Source: Deltaproteobacteria bacterium (GTDB taxonomy: Bacteria; Myxococcota_A; Polyangia; Polyangiales; JADJMO01). From it: 64,000 nucleotides of DNA. Within the stretch, counting starts at the first letter, position 1. Every line of letters begins with the position of its first letter. The position numbers were made by a program, and so were the translations under genes. Below, in pieces: positions 17,737 to 26,631 of this stretch. The stretch covers positions 1 to 64,000 of the forward strand of contig JANYDK010000038.1 in NCBI GenBank assembly GCA_025363655.1, read 5' to 3'. The notes beneath the pieces are model-generated. The model saw only the letters and a list, made by a program, of their open reading frames with translations. It was not told where the DNA came from and searched no databases.

Positions 17737-18807
17737 CTACTCCGCCGCAGTCGGCAGCGCCTTCGCGCCGAGCATCGACGGACGAATCGCCATCGCCAGC
17801 GCGTGCGTCTGCGCGAAGAGGCGCGGGAGCGACGAGAGCGAGAGGGCCTGCAAGCCGTCCGAGCGGGCCACGCCGGCGTCCGGATGACACTCGACGATGA
17901 CGCCGTCGGCACCCGCCGCGATCGCCGCAGCTGCCATCGGAAGGACGGCCGCACGCACCCCTACCCCGTGCGAGGGATCGACGAGGACGGGGAGGTCGGT
18001 GCGCAATCGAAGGAGCGGCACCGCGGAGAGATCGAGGAGGTTGCGCGCTGCCGGATCGAAGCCGCGCACGCCACGCTCGCAAAGAACGAGATCGGTCGCG
18101 CCGGCGTGGAGCACGTGCTCGGCCGCCGAGAGCAACTCGTCGAGCGTGGCCGACGGTGAGCGCTTGAGGAGCACCGGCTTGCGGGTCTTGCCGACCTCGC
18201 GCAGGAGCGCCACGTCACCCATGTTTCGTGCACCGATTTGCAGGAGATCGGCGTACTCGGCGACGCGTTCGACGTCGCGTGGATCGAGCACCTCGGTGAC
18301 CACGCCGAGCCGATGTCGCTCAGCTACCTCACGGAGCAACGTCAGCGCGCTCGTTCCACCACCGGCGAAGGCATACGGGCTCGTCCGCGGCTTGTAGGCA
18401 CCGCCGCGGAGCAGTCGTCCGCCGGCCGCCGCCACGGCCTGCGCGCAGGCCTCGAGCTGCACTTCGGACTCGACGGCGCAGGGACCGGCGATGACCACCG
18501 GGTGCTCGCCGCCGATGACGACGCGGTCGCGCGCCGGTCCGCAGGGGACGATGACCTCACGGGTGCCACCTCCGCCGCGGAGCCCGGCGAGTGGATGCGA
18601 CGAGGGGGCAGCGAGGACGCGCGCGACGACGCGATGACGCGCGAGGAAGGCAGCGTCGTCGTCGTCGACGTTGGCGATGAAGCCGCGCCCCCCACCCTCC
18701 TCCGAGAGCAACTTCGCCTCGGCGCCGACGCGCACGAGCTCTTGCGCGAAGGCCGCGCGCGCCGCCTCGTCCGCGTGTTCGTGCAGCAAGAAGAGTCGGG
18801 TGCGCAT
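17737..18807 (-). CDS. aroF: 3-deoxy-7-phosphoheptulonate synthase
   Basis: A 356-aa DAHP synthase of the short AroF/AroA-beta type, which condenses phosphoenolpyruvate with erythrose-4-phosphate to start the shikimate pathway. It has an N-terminal ACT-like/ferredoxin-like segment of about 80 residues, then the barrel with [75 protein letters not shown] and VIVECHPDA. These match phosphoenolpyruvate- and metal-binding motifs. An AAAGGA site lies 8 nt before the ATG. It is 53 bp downstream of mqnP and probably the last gene of the menaquinone operon, which would raise chorismate supply for MqnA. Confidence 0.95.
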   Translation of the reverse strand: MRTRLFLLHEHADEAARAAFAQELVRVGAEAKLLSEEGGGRGFIANVDDDDAAFLARHRVVARVLAAPSSHPLAGLRGGGGTREVIVPCGPARDRVVIGGEHPVVIAGPCAVESEVQLEACAQAVAAAGGRLLRGGAYKPRTSPYAFAGGGTSALTLLREVAERHRLGVVTEVLDPRDVERVAEYADLLQIGARNMGDVALLREVGKTRKPVLLKRSPSATLDELLSAAEHVLHAGATDLVLCERGVRGFDPAARNLLDLSAVPLLRLRTDLPVLVDPSHGVGVRAAVLPMAAAAIAAGADGVIVECHPDAGVARSDGLQALSLSSLPRLFAQTHALAMAIRPSMLGAKALPTAAE

Positions 18808-18860
18808 CTTCGTGTCCTTTCTTGACGCGGACGAGAAGTCCGTCGCCGTCTTCGCGCCGG

Positions 18861-19784
18861 TTAGTGCAGGGCCCAGACGTCGACGGCGACGAGCGCGAGG
18901 AACGCCAACGACACCCAGCCGTTGACGTCGAAGAAGGCCTTGTCGAGGCGCTCGAGCGGCACGGTCACCTTGCCGTCGGGAGCTCTGCGGGGACGAACCA
19001 GCGAGTGCTCGTAGACGAGGAGTGCGCCGACGAGGGCGCACGAAGCGCCGTACGCGAGACCAGCGCCGAAGAGCTTTCCCGCGACGGCCAAGGCGGTGAC
19101 GGTGATCACGTGAAGCGAGCGCGAGATGCGCAACGCCCCGAGCGAGCCGAAGCGCGATGGGATCGAACGGAGGCCGTTTTCCCGGTCGAATCGCTCGTCC
19201 TGCAGACTGTAGAGGACGTCGAAGCCGCCGACCCAGCAGGCGACCGCGACCATCAGGAGGACGATCGCCGGCTCGGGTGCGACGCCCATCGCCAGCCACG
19301 CGCCACCGGGAGCGAGCGCGAGCGCGAGGCCGAGCCAGAGGTGCGCCGCCCAGGTGAAGCGCTTGGCGTGGGAGTAGCCGAGGAGCACCGCGAGGACGAT
19401 CGGAGAAAGGAGCGCTGGCGTCCGACCGAGGATCACCGCCGCGCCGACGAAGGCGATCGCGGAGACGACGACGAGCGCGCGCGCTCCCCCGACCGAGACG
19501 ATTCCTGCCGGAATTTCCCTCGATTTCGTCCGCGGATTGGCGGCGTCGACGTCGCGATCGACGAGTCGGTTGTAGGCCATCGCCGCGGTCCTCGCCGCCA
19601 CCAAGGCGACGGCGATGGCGACGACGCGCACGACGGTCACCGGCGCGTGGGGCCGCAAGGTCGCCAGGATCGCCGCGGCGACTGCGAACGGCGCGGCGAA
19701 GATGGTGTGCGAAAGACGCACCAGCGAGGCGAACGCTGCCGCCTTGTCCGCCGCCCTGCCTGCTAGGCCGCTACCCGCGCCCAT
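18861..19784 (-). CDS. mqnP: UbiA-family prenyltransferase (MqnP-type)
   Basis: A 307-aa integral-membrane prenyltransferase with about eight predicted helices. Both Asp-rich motifs are present: [18 protein letters not shown] near 70-87 and [16 protein letters not shown] near 200-215. The pattern matches UbiA/MqnP, which attaches the polyprenyl tail to the naphthoate/aminofutalosine-derived ring of menaquinone. Its start ATG shares one base with the stop of the fused mqnA-mqnC gene (TGATG). The surrounding mqn genes favour MqnP over a ubiquinone role. Confidence 0.92.
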   Translation of the reverse strand: MGAGSGLAGRAADKAAAFASLVRLSHTIFAAPFAVAAAILATLRPHAPVTVVRVVAIAVALVAARTAAMAYNRLVDRDVDAANPRTKSREIPAGIVSVGGARALVVVSAIAFVGAAVILGRTPALLSPIVLAVLLGYSHAKRFTWAAHLWLGLALALAPGGAWLAMGVAPEPAIVLLMVAVACWVGGFDVLYSLQDERFDRENGLRSIPSRFGSLGALRISRSLHVITVTALAVAGKLFGAGLAYGASCALVGALLVYEHSLVRPRRAPDGKVTVPLERLDKAFFDVNGWVSLAFLALVAVDVWALH

Positions 19785-21715
19785 CACGCCGGCTCCGTCA
19801 GGTGATCGTAGCGGACGTTGCGACGAGCGACGCGGAAGCCGGCGGCGTGCACCTGCCGCTCGATCATCTCGGCGTTCATGCGGAAGGTGGTCCCCGCGCT
19901 GGAGACGACGTTCTCTTCGAACATCACGCTGCCCCAGTCGTCTGCGCCGAAGCGCAGTGCCAGTTGCCCGACGCCCGGTCCTTGCGTGACCCACGAGCTG
20001 CCGACGTGATCGACGTTGTCGAGGACCAGCCGCGCGAGGGCCTGCGTGCGCAAGTAGAGCTGCGTGCCGTGATCGCCGGCGTGGATGCGGGTGCCCTTCT
20101 CGTACTGAAAATCCCAGCAGAAAAAGGCGGTGAAGCCGCCGGTCTCGTCTTGCAGCTCGCGCAGCTTGAGGAGATGGAGGACACGCTCCTCGGCGGTGTC
20201 GACGGTGCCGTACATCATCGTCGCGCTCGAACGGAAGCCGAGGTGATGTGCGGTGCGCATGACGCCGAGCCACTCGTCGCTCGTGCACTTCGCCTTCGCG
20301 ATCACCCGACGCACGCGATCGACGAGGATCTCGGCGCCTCCGCCCGGCACGCTGTCGAGACCCGCGGCGCGCAGACGCGTCAGGACGGTCGCCACCGGCA
20401 ACTCCTCGAGCTGCGCGATGTGGAGGATCTCTTCCGGCGAGAGGCCGTGGAGACCGAGGCCGTACGTCGCCTTGATCCAACGGAAGAGGTCTTCGTACCA
20501 CTCGATGCGCAGCTCGGGGTTGAGCCCGCCTTGGAGGAGAATCTGCACGCCGCCCGCGTCGACGACCTCTTGCAGCTTCTCCCCCAGCACCTCGCGCGAG
20601 AGCACGTAGCCCTCTTCGTGGCCCACCGGGCGGTAGAAGGCACAGAAGCGACAGCTGGTGGTGCAGACGTTGGTGTAGTTGACGTTGCGATCGACGATGT
20701 ACGTCACGACGTCGCTCGATCCCGCGCGCGCCTTCTTCTTGCGTACGTGATCGGCGGCGATGCCGAGCGCGAAGAGATCTGCCTCGCGGTAGATGCGGAG
20801 GGCCTGCGCCGCCGAGAGACGTCCGCCGTCCATCACCCGTTCGAGCAAGTCGTCGACGCTCGGTGGCGCCGTGCCTTCTGGCCCCGACGCCCGAGGACCC
20901 GTCTCGATCCAGGAAGAAGCGAGGTCGGTTTCGGGAAGCAGGCCCGCCTTCGCGGCGTCGTCGAAGAAGCGAACGAGGCCTGATTTCTCGGCCGGACCGA
21001 TTGCATAGTGAATCGATGAATGTAGGTAGTCGCGGGTGCGCTGCGGGTCCTCGCCTCTCGCCTCGGCGTACCGATCGGCGAGGGTGTCGCGCGCGACCAG
21101 GCCGACGCGCGCCGCCTCTCGGAGGCGCTCGACGAGCTCGGGAGTGAACGCCTCGCGACGTCCTGCCCAAGCAGCGAAGACGAAGGGGAGTCCGGTGCGC
21201 TCACGGAAGGCGGCGCCGAGATCGAGGGCGAAGGGAAAGCGCTCGGCGAGATCGATCGCCGGATCGCCAATGACCAACGCGCCGGTCAGGCCCTTCACCG
21301 AGGCAATGGCTTCGCTCGGCGGCATCGCCTTGAAGCGCAGCGGCTTGCCCTGGCGACGCGCCGAGAGCTCGATGCGCGCGAGGATGGCGCTGGTGCGCGA
21401 CGAGGCGTCGAGCGCGAGCTCTTCGATCTCTTCGAGTGGCTTCTCGGCGACGACGACGACGCTCCGCACGGGCCCCCGCGCGACGATGCCGAGATCGAGG
21501 AAGGCCAGGTCACCGATGCTCGCGGCGCCGGCGACGGGAACGAGCGCGACGTCAGCTTCACCTTCCGCGAGCCGTCGCGTGACCTCGGCGGGTGAGCCGA
21601 GGAAGAGCTCGACGTCGGGATCGCGATCGAGGCCGAAGAGCAGCGGCGCCGCGTTGAGATATCCGACGCCGGCGATGCGAACGCGGGGCTTTTCCAAGCT
21701 CTTTTCCACGCTCAT
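19784..21715 (-). CDS. mqnAC: Fused chorismate dehydratase MqnA / cyclic dehypoxanthine futalosine synthase MqnC
   Basis: A single 643-aa open frame joining two futalosine-pathway enzymes. Residues about 5-275 form MqnA, a periplasmic-binding-protein-like fold (RIAGVGYLNAAPLLFGL, ADVALVPVAGAASIGDL, ALVIGDPAI, LPFVFAAWAGR). MqnA dehydrates chorismate to 3-enolpyruvylbenzoate. Residues about 290-643 form MqnC, a radical SAM cyclase with the cluster motif CTTSCRFCAF near 351-360, then GVQILLQGGLNPEL, AAGLDSVPGGGAEILVDRVR and FRSSATMMYGTVDTAEER. MqnC closes dehypoxanthine futalosine into the cyclic product. Usual lengths are about 280 and 360, so nothing is missing. The ATG overlaps the stop of mqnE by 4 nt. 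No frameshift or internal stop separates the domains. Confidence 0.93.
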   Translation of the reverse strand: MSVEKSLEKPRVRIAGVGYLNAAPLLFGLDRDPDVELFLGSPAEVTRRLAEGEADVALVPVAGAASIGDLAFLDLGIVARGPVRSVVVVAEKPLEEIEELALDASSRTSAILARIELSARRQGKPLRFKAMPPSEAIASVKGLTGALVIGDPAIDLAERFPFALDLGAAFRERTGLPFVFAAWAGRREAFTPELVERLREAARVGLVARDTLADRYAEARGEDPQRTRDYLHSSIHYAIGPAEKSGLVRFFDDAAKAGLLPETDLASSWIETGPRASGPEGTAPPSVDDLLERVMDGGRLSAAQALRIYREADLFALGIAADHVRKKKARAGSSDVVTYIVDRNVNYTNVCTTSCRFCAFYRPVGHEEGYVLSREVLGEKLQEVVDAGGVQILLQGGLNPELRIEWYEDLFRWIKATYGLGLHGLSPEEILHIAQLEELPVATVLTRLRAAGLDSVPGGGAEILVDRVRRVIAKAKCTSDEWLGVMRTAHHLGFRSSATMMYGTVDTAEERVLHLLKLRELQDETGGFTAFFCWDFQYEKGTRIHAGDHGTQLYLRTQALARLVLDNVDHVGSSWVTQGPGVGQLALRFGADDWGSVMFEENVVSSAGTTFRMNAEMIERQVHAAGFRVARRNVRYDHLTEPA

Positions 21716-22917
21716 TCGGCCTCGCCGAGGATCTGCAGGTGCTTGCCCTGCCTTCGATCGCGCACCTTGAACGCGCCCTCGAGCGCGGCGCGCGGGTGCT
21801 CTTTGAGGACGTTGTAGACGGTGTCGCGCTCGACGGGGATGCGCCCTGCCTCGCGGATGAGCCGCACCAGATCCTCTTCGAGCAAACCCTCGGGCGCCTT
21901 CTTGCTCGCGGCGGTGTAGATGGTCTCGGAGACGATGGTCCCGTCGACGTCGTCGGCGCCGAACGAGAGCCCGATTTGCGCCACCTTCGGCGTCGAGCTG
22001 ACCCAGTACGCCTTGATGTGATCGAAGTTGTCGAGCATCAGCCGCGAGACGGCGAGCGTTCGCAAGTCGTCGATGCCGGTGGTTCCAGGCAGCTGCCGCA
22101 TGCCGTTGCCGTCGGGGTGGAAGGCGAGCGGGATGAACGCGAGAAAACGAGCCTTTCCACCGGCGATCGACTGATCTTGCTGCGCGCGAAGGCGCAGCAG
22201 GTGATCGACGCGATGGGCGTAGGTCTCGACGTGCCCGTAGAGCATGGTCGCGTTGGTGAACATGCCGAGCGCGTGCGCCTCGCGGTGAACGGCGAGCCAC
22301 TCCTCGGCCGTCGCCTTGTCGTCGCAGATGCGCGTACGCACCTCCGGATGGAAGATCTCGGCGCCGCCGCCGGGGAGCGACTGCAACCCCGCCGCCTGCA
22401 ACCGCTCGAGCACCTGCCGCGGCGTCAGCTCGTAGCGCCGCGCGAAGTAGTGAATCTCGACCGCGGTGAAGCACTTGCGGCTCGCCGTCGGCATGTGCTC
22501 GGCGAGCGCGCGAAGGAGCTCTTCGTAGTACGTGAACGGCAGGTCCGGGTTGAGCCCGTTGACGACGTGCACCTCGGTCGGCGGCGCGGTGTTGGCTGTC
22601 TTCGCCTTCAACGTCTCGATCGCCTGCGCGACCGTCATCGTCACCGCGCCCGGCATCCCCGTCTCCAACTTGGCGAACGAGCAGAAGCGACAGTTGGCGA
22701 CGCAGACGTTGGTCGTCTCGAGGCGGACGTTGCGGTTGTAGTACGTGCGATCGCCGTGACGACGTTCGCGCACTTCGTTGGCGAGGGCGCCGAGGCCGAG
22801 AAAATCAGGCGTTTCGAAGAGGGCGAGCCCGTCTTCGGCGGTCAGACGCTGCCCCGCACGCACCTTCACGGCGACCTCGGCGAACGTCGGCATCTCGGTC
22901 TTCTCGGTGTTGGTCAC
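21712..22917 (-). CDS. mqnE: Aminodeoxyfutalosine synthase (radical SAM)
   Basis: A 401-aa MqnE, which adds the 5'-deoxyadenosyl radical to 3-[(1-carboxyvinyl)oxy]benzoate, giving aminodeoxyfutalosine. The cluster motif CVANCRFCSFAK lies near residues 70-81. Other family marks are TPDFLGLGALANEVR, EVHVVNGLNPDLPFTYYEELLRALAE, AAGLQSLPGGGAEIFHPEVR, TNATMLYGHVETYAHRVDHL, PLAFHPDGNGM and VAQIGLSFGADDVDGTI. GTG at 22917 was chosen because GGAGGAG lies 5 nt upstream. The GTGA overlaps the stop of the small upstream gene. It feeds the MqnC half of the next gene. Confidence 0.95.
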   Translation of the reverse strand: MTNTEKTEMPTFAEVAVKVRAGQRLTAEDGLALFETPDFLGLGALANEVRERRHGDRTYYNRNVRLETTNVCVANCRFCSFAKLETGMPGAVTMTVAQAIETLKAKTANTAPPTEVHVVNGLNPDLPFTYYEELLRALAEHMPTASRKCFTAVEIHYFARRYELTPRQVLERLQAAGLQSLPGGGAEIFHPEVRTRICDDKATAEEWLAVHREAHALGMFTNATMLYGHVETYAHRVDHLLRLRAQQDQSIAGGKARFLAFIPLAFHPDGNGMRQLPGTTGIDDLRTLAVSRLMLDNFDHIKAYWVSSTPKVAQIGLSFGADDVDGTIVSETIYTAASKKAPEGLLEEDLVRLIREAGRIPVERDTVYNVLKEHPRAALEGAFKVRDRRQGKHLQILGEAE

Positions 22918-23591
22918 GACTCTCCTCCGTCTCGCAGCGCCCTGGTCTCGCGACCGGGAGCTCGGAATTTGCGCTTGGCGGTGCTCGTCTCGTCGACGCC
23001 GCGTTCGTGGGACTCGTCGCCGTGCCACTCGACGAAGCGCGGCGGACGACCGATGGCCGAGAGCAGCGCCGCGAGCTCGCGTTCACGAACGACCGCGGCG
23101 GCGAGCTCGTCTCCCTCGGCGCCGAGGACGGCGAGGCCGCGACCTCTTCGAGAGTGCATGTAAACGAGCTCATCGGCGCCGTAGGCGAGCGCCACCTGCG
23201 CGAGTTGGAGCCCGACGTCGTCGACGTCGACGCGCAGTGCGGCGCCCGCAGCACCCTCGATGCGCGCCCTCGCCACCGACCGGAGGAAGGCCTGCCCTCC
23301 GGCCACTGGATCGAAGCGCGGCAGCGTCATGGCGTCGCTCCTTCCCGGCGGGTCGACGTGGATGCGCACGGCGTCACCTCGTTTGGCCTCGGCCACGCGG
23401 ACTCGATCGGCGAGCGCGCCGAGGACGAGGATGTCGAGCGAGCCCAGCTTCGCGGCGATCGACGCACGAATTGCCGGTGTTTCGTCGCCCGCGAGGCGAG
23501 CCGCGAGGAAGCCGTCGACGCCAGCCTCGGCGAACGCACGCGTGAGCACGCGCGAAGATGTGAGCGTCTTCGTCGTCGTCGTCGTCGTCAT
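22914..23591 (-). CDS. Unknown futalosine-operon protein, possible core-deleted MqnE/MqnC relative
   Basis: A 225-aa protein of unknown function, locked in the operon by 4-nt overlaps at both ends (with the ubiX homologue upstream and mqnE downstream). No cluster cysteines, signal peptide or known catalytic motif are present. Two parts look like pieces of MqnE. LDILVLGALADRVRVAE...GDAVRIHVD (about 52-77) parallels the MqnE stretch TPDFLGLGALANEVR. The C-terminal half has LQLAQVALAYGADELV, paralleling MqnE's VAQIGLSFGADDV, then a helix and GRPPRFVEW that parallels MqnE's AGRIPVERD. The roughly 200-residue core between them, including the CxxxCxxC region, is missing. It may be a pseudo-enzyme, scaffold or partner of MqnE/MqnC. 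An unrelated small fold remains possible. The start is a poly-Thr ATG at 23591. Confidence 0.75.
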   Translation of the reverse strand: MTTTTTTKTLTSSRVLTRAFAEAGVDGFLAARLAGDETPAIRASIAAKLGSLDILVLGALADRVRVAEAKRGDAVRIHVDPPGRSDAMTLPRFDPVAGGQAFLRSVARARIEGAAGAALRVDVDDVGLQLAQVALAYGADELVYMHSRRGRGLAVLGAEGDELAAAVVRERELAALLSAIGRPPRFVEWHGDESHERGVDETSTAKRKFRAPGRETRALRDGGES

Positions 23592-24232
23592 CGAGAGCTC
23601 TCCTGGTGGATGTCGTCGCCCCAACGCTTGGCGCCCTCGGGCTCGACGCCGAGCTGATCGAGGATCCGCGTGACGACCGTGTCGACGATCGCCTCCTTGG
23701 TCTCGGGTCGCGCGTAGAACGAGGGCGTCGCCGGCAACACCACCGCCCCTGCGCGGGTCACGGTGAGCATGTTTTCGAGGTGAATCATCGACAGCGGCGT
23801 CTCGCGCGCGACGAGCACCAGGCGACGTCGCTCTTTCAACATCACGTCGGCGGCGCGGCTCAGCAGGTCGTCGGAGATGCCGTGCGCGATCTTGGCGATC
23901 GCCGACATCGAGCAAGGAACGACGACCATCGCTTCCCACCGCGCGCTCCCCGAAGCGAAGGGCGCGCTGTAGTCGCGACCGTCGAAGACGGGGACGTCGA
24001 GCCCGCGAAGGTGCTCTCGGACATCCCCGCCGAGCTCGTGCGACCAGACCTCACCCGCGCTCTGCGAGAGCACCGCCGCGAGCTGGACCTCTCCGCTCGA
24101 CCGAGCCGCGACGAGCGCCGCGATCACCGCCTGCGCGTAGATGGAGCCGGAGGCGCCTGTGATCGCGAGGACGATTTTGCGCGGCCTTTTCCGGCTGTTC
24201 GCGAGATCGCCGGTGCGCGTCGCCTGCGTCAC
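23588..24232 (-). CDS. ubiX: UbiX-family flavin prenyltransferase
   Basis: A 214-aa UbiX/Pad1-type flavin prenyltransferase. It makes prenylated FMN, the cofactor of UbiD-type decarboxylases. Family motifs are VLAITGASGSIYAQAV (Rossmann-like FMN site), AMVVVPCSMSAIAKIAHGISDDLLSRAADVMLKERR, LVARETPLSMIHLENM and GAVVLPATPSFYARP. The GTG start at 24232 overlaps the stop of menG (GTGA). It is the natural partner of the ubiD homologue three positions upstream in transcription. In this context it could also be called mqnM. Confidence 0.92.
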   Translation of the reverse strand: MTQATRTGDLANSRKRPRKIVLAITGASGSIYAQAVIAALVAARSSGEVQLAAVLSQSAGEVWSHELGGDVREHLRGLDVPVFDGRDYSAPFASGSARWEAMVVVPCSMSAIAKIAHGISDDLLSRAADVMLKERRRLVLVARETPLSMIHLENMLTVTRAGAVVLPATPSFYARPETKEAIVDTVVTRILDQLGVEPEGAKRWGDDIHQESSR

Positions 24233-25029
24233 GTGGAGGCTCGCTTGGCCGGCTTCGTGCCGCTCACGATGGAAGCGACTCCGAGCGTGAGATCTTCGCC
24301 GACGACCTCGACGAGACCGAGCCGCTGAAGATGCGCCTCGACCTCGGCGCGCGGGAGAAAAGCCGCCATCGACTTCGCGAGGTAGGCGTAGGCGTCGCGA
24401 TCTCCGGCGATGACGCCACCGACCGTGGGAAGAACCGCACGCGCATAGACGGCGTGGAACGCACGGGTCACGGCCCCACCGGCGCCATGTCGCGGCTGGA
24501 AGAACTCGAGGATCACGAGCCGCCCGCCCGGCGCGAGGACCCGCACGGCCTCGGCGAGACCGAGCACCGGATCGGCGAGGTTGCGAAGTCCGAAGCCGCA
24601 GATGACGGCGGCGAATCGCTCGCTCTCGAACGGCAGCGACATCGCGTCACCGACCACCGTCTCGGTGCGCGAGACCTTGCCCTTGCCGCGCTCGAGCATG
24701 TCGGCAGCGAAATCGAGCGCGACGATCTTGCGATCGAAAAATGCCCTCTCGACCTCCGCCGACAAATCGAGCGTGCCGGCGCACGAGTCGAGGATTTCGC
24801 CGGCGGGAAGGCCCGAGGGAACACGGGCGGGAGGAGGTGAGAGGAGCGAGACCGCGCGCTTGCGCCAACGGACGTCGAGCCCCGCCGAGAGCAGACGATT
24901 CACCCGATCGTAGGTTGGCGAGATGCGATCGAACATCGAGCGGACCGCGCCGCCGTGCGCGTCTTCGTGACCGATCCGCGCGTCGAGCGTGGCGATCGGC
25001 TCCTTCGGGCTCTCTTGCTCGGACGTCAT
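24229..25029 (-). CDS. menG: Demethylmenaquinone methyltransferase (UbiE/MenG)
   Basis: A 266-aa SAM-dependent C-methyltransferase. It performs the last step, demethylmenaquinone to menaquinone. UbiE/MenG motifs are MFDRISPTYDRVNRLLSAGLD near 31-51, a SAM loop EILDSCAGTLDLSAEV, VALDFAADMLERG, GDAMSLPFESERFAAVICGFGLRNLADP and GGRLVILEFFQPRH. The first glycine motif is the less common CAGTLDLS version rather than GTGD. The ATG overlaps the stop of the UbiD gene by 4 nt. Confidence 0.93.
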   Translation of the reverse strand: MTSEQESPKEPIATLDARIGHEDAHGGAVRSMFDRISPTYDRVNRLLSAGLDVRWRKRAVSLLSPPPARVPSGLPAGEILDSCAGTLDLSAEVERAFFDRKIVALDFAADMLERGKGKVSRTETVVGDAMSLPFESERFAAVICGFGLRNLADPVLGLAEAVRVLAPGGRLVILEFFQPRHGAGGAVTRAFHAVYARAVLPTVGGVIAGDRDAYAYLAKSMAAFLPRAEVEAHLQRLGLVEVVGEDLTLGVASIVSGTKPAKRAST

Positions 25030-26615
25030 CGCGTCATCTCCTTGGCCGCATCCATCCAGCGGCGCAGCGTGCTCTTCGTGCCCTCGTCCGACTCGCGAGC
25101 GCTGCTGCTCGCGTGCGCGCTGTCGCCTTCTGGAAGATCGATTCCGAGCTCGGCCCAGCGCCGCTCGACTGCGGCAGTGGTCGCTGCATCGGCCACGCAC
25201 GGCGACGGCCAGACCCGCGTGTAGCCTTCCTCCGGCCACTTGCGCGTGCCGTCGATGACGATCTTTCCGCCGAAATGCTGCACGTCGCCCGAGTGACAGA
25301 GATGGTCGCTCGGCCCCTCGGTGACCGAGAGATCGCGCTTCGGATCGACGTTGGCGAGGATCTTCCAAGCGACCTCTCGAACGTCCTGCACGTCGACGTC
25401 GTGATCGACGACGACGATCGCTTTGGTGAACATCATCTGGCCCGCACCCCAGATGGAGTGGGCGATCTTCCGACCGTGGAAGGGAAACCCCTTCTTGATG
25501 GAGACGATGCAGAGGTTGTGGAACGCCCCCTCGACCGGGAGGTTCATGTCGACCACCTCTGGCAACTGCAGCTGAAGCAGCGGAAGAAAGAGCCGCTCGG
25601 TGGCCTTCCCGAGCCACTGATCTTCCATCGGGGGCGGCCCGACGATCGTCGTCGGATAGATCGCGTCCCTCCGATGCGTGAGCGCCGTGACGTGAAATCG
25701 AGGGAATTTCTCGATCGGCGTGTAGTAACCGGTGTGATCGCCGAAGGGCCCTTCGTCCACCAGCTCCTCGCTCGGATCGACGTACCCCTCGAGAACGAAG
25801 TCGGCGTCGGCGGGCACCTCGAGATCGTTGGTCAGGCACTTCACCAACCGCACCGCCTTTTTGCGGAGGAAGCCGGCGAGGAGCAGCTCGTCGAGACCAT
25901 CGGGGAGCGGCGCCGTCGCGGCGTAGGCGAGCGCCGGATCGCCGCCGAGGACGACGCTGACGGGCAAGCGTTCTCCGCGCTTCTTCGCGCTCTCGTAGTG
26001 ACGTCGACCGGTCTTGTGCACCTGCCAGTGCATCGCCGTCGTCCGTCGATCGAGCTTCTGCATGCGGTACATGCCGAGGTTGCGATCGCCTCGCTCGGGA
26101 TCGCGCGTGATGACGACCGGAAGCGTGAGGAAGGGCCCGCCGTCGGACGGCCAAGCGGTGATGATCGGCAAGCGATCGAGGTCGACCTCGTCGCCGCGCT
26201 GCACGACCTCCTGACACGCCCCTGCCCCGTCGCGCCGCGGCGGCACGTGCATCAAGTCGGGCAAGTGCGCCGCCAGCTGGCCGAGCATCTGCGTCATGCC
26301 ACGCGAGCCCCCGTGGGCACCGGTGGCCGCGACGATCGAACGGATGCGCTCTGCCTGCTCCTCGAAGTCCTCCGCCGAGAGCGCCAGCGACATCCGACGA
26401 CGCGACGCGTAGGCGTTGATCAAGAGCGGGAACGGAGAACGCACCCCGCGGACGTCGACGACGTTCTCGAAGAGCAGCGCCTTGCCCTTGGATTTGACGG
26501 CCCGATCGGCGATGGCCGCGAGCTCGAGGTGCGAGCCGACGGCTGCGCGTACCCGGACGAGCTCACCCCGTCGCTCGAGCTCCCGCACGAATTCGCTGAG
26601 CCCGTCGTAGGCCAC
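25026..26615 (-). CDS. ubiD: UbiD-family decarboxylase (futalosine-pathway MqnL-type)
   Basis: A 529-aa prenylated-FMN-dependent decarboxylase of the UbiD family. Markers include GKALLFENVVD, PIITAWPSDGGPFLTLPVVITRDPE, NLGMYRMQKLD, MHWQVHKTGRRHY, DEGPFGDHTGYYTP, IWGAGQMMFTKAIVVVD and EGPSDHLCHSG. In futalosine gene clusters the UbiD homologue (MqnL) removes the ring carboxylate. The GTG start at 26615 has a GGGAGG site 5 nt upstream. A perfect dyad lies 17-38 bp before it. This is the first gene of the operon running to mqnP and possibly aroF. Confidence 0.92.
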   Translation of the reverse strand: MAYDGLSEFVRELERRGELVRVRAAVGSHLELAAIADRAVKSKGKALLFENVVDVRGVRSPFPLLINAYASRRRMSLALSAEDFEEQAERIRSIVAATGAHGGSRGMTQMLGQLAAHLPDLMHVPPRRDGAGACQEVVQRGDEVDLDRLPIITAWPSDGGPFLTLPVVITRDPERGDRNLGMYRMQKLDRRTTAMHWQVHKTGRRHYESAKKRGERLPVSVVLGGDPALAYAATAPLPDGLDELLLAGFLRKKAVRLVKCLTNDLEVPADADFVLEGYVDPSEELVDEGPFGDHTGYYTPIEKFPRFHVTALTHRRDAIYPTTIVGPPPMEDQWLGKATERLFLPLLQLQLPEVVDMNLPVEGAFHNLCIVSIKKGFPFHGRKIAHSIWGAGQMMFTKAIVVVDHDVDVQDVREVAWKILANVDPKRDLSVTEGPSDHLCHSGDVQHFGGKIVIDGTRKWPEEGYTRVWPSPCVADAATTAAVERRWAELGIDLPEGDSAHASSSARESDEGTKSTLRRWMDAAKEMTR

Positions 26616-26631
26616 GGCGCCTCCCTTTCAA

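Noticed and set aside
21716-22474. MqnA N-terminus extended upstream to an 896-codon frame
   Set aside because: The upstream part is the shadow of mqnE. ATG at 21715 overlaps the mqnE stop as in the other genes of the operon.
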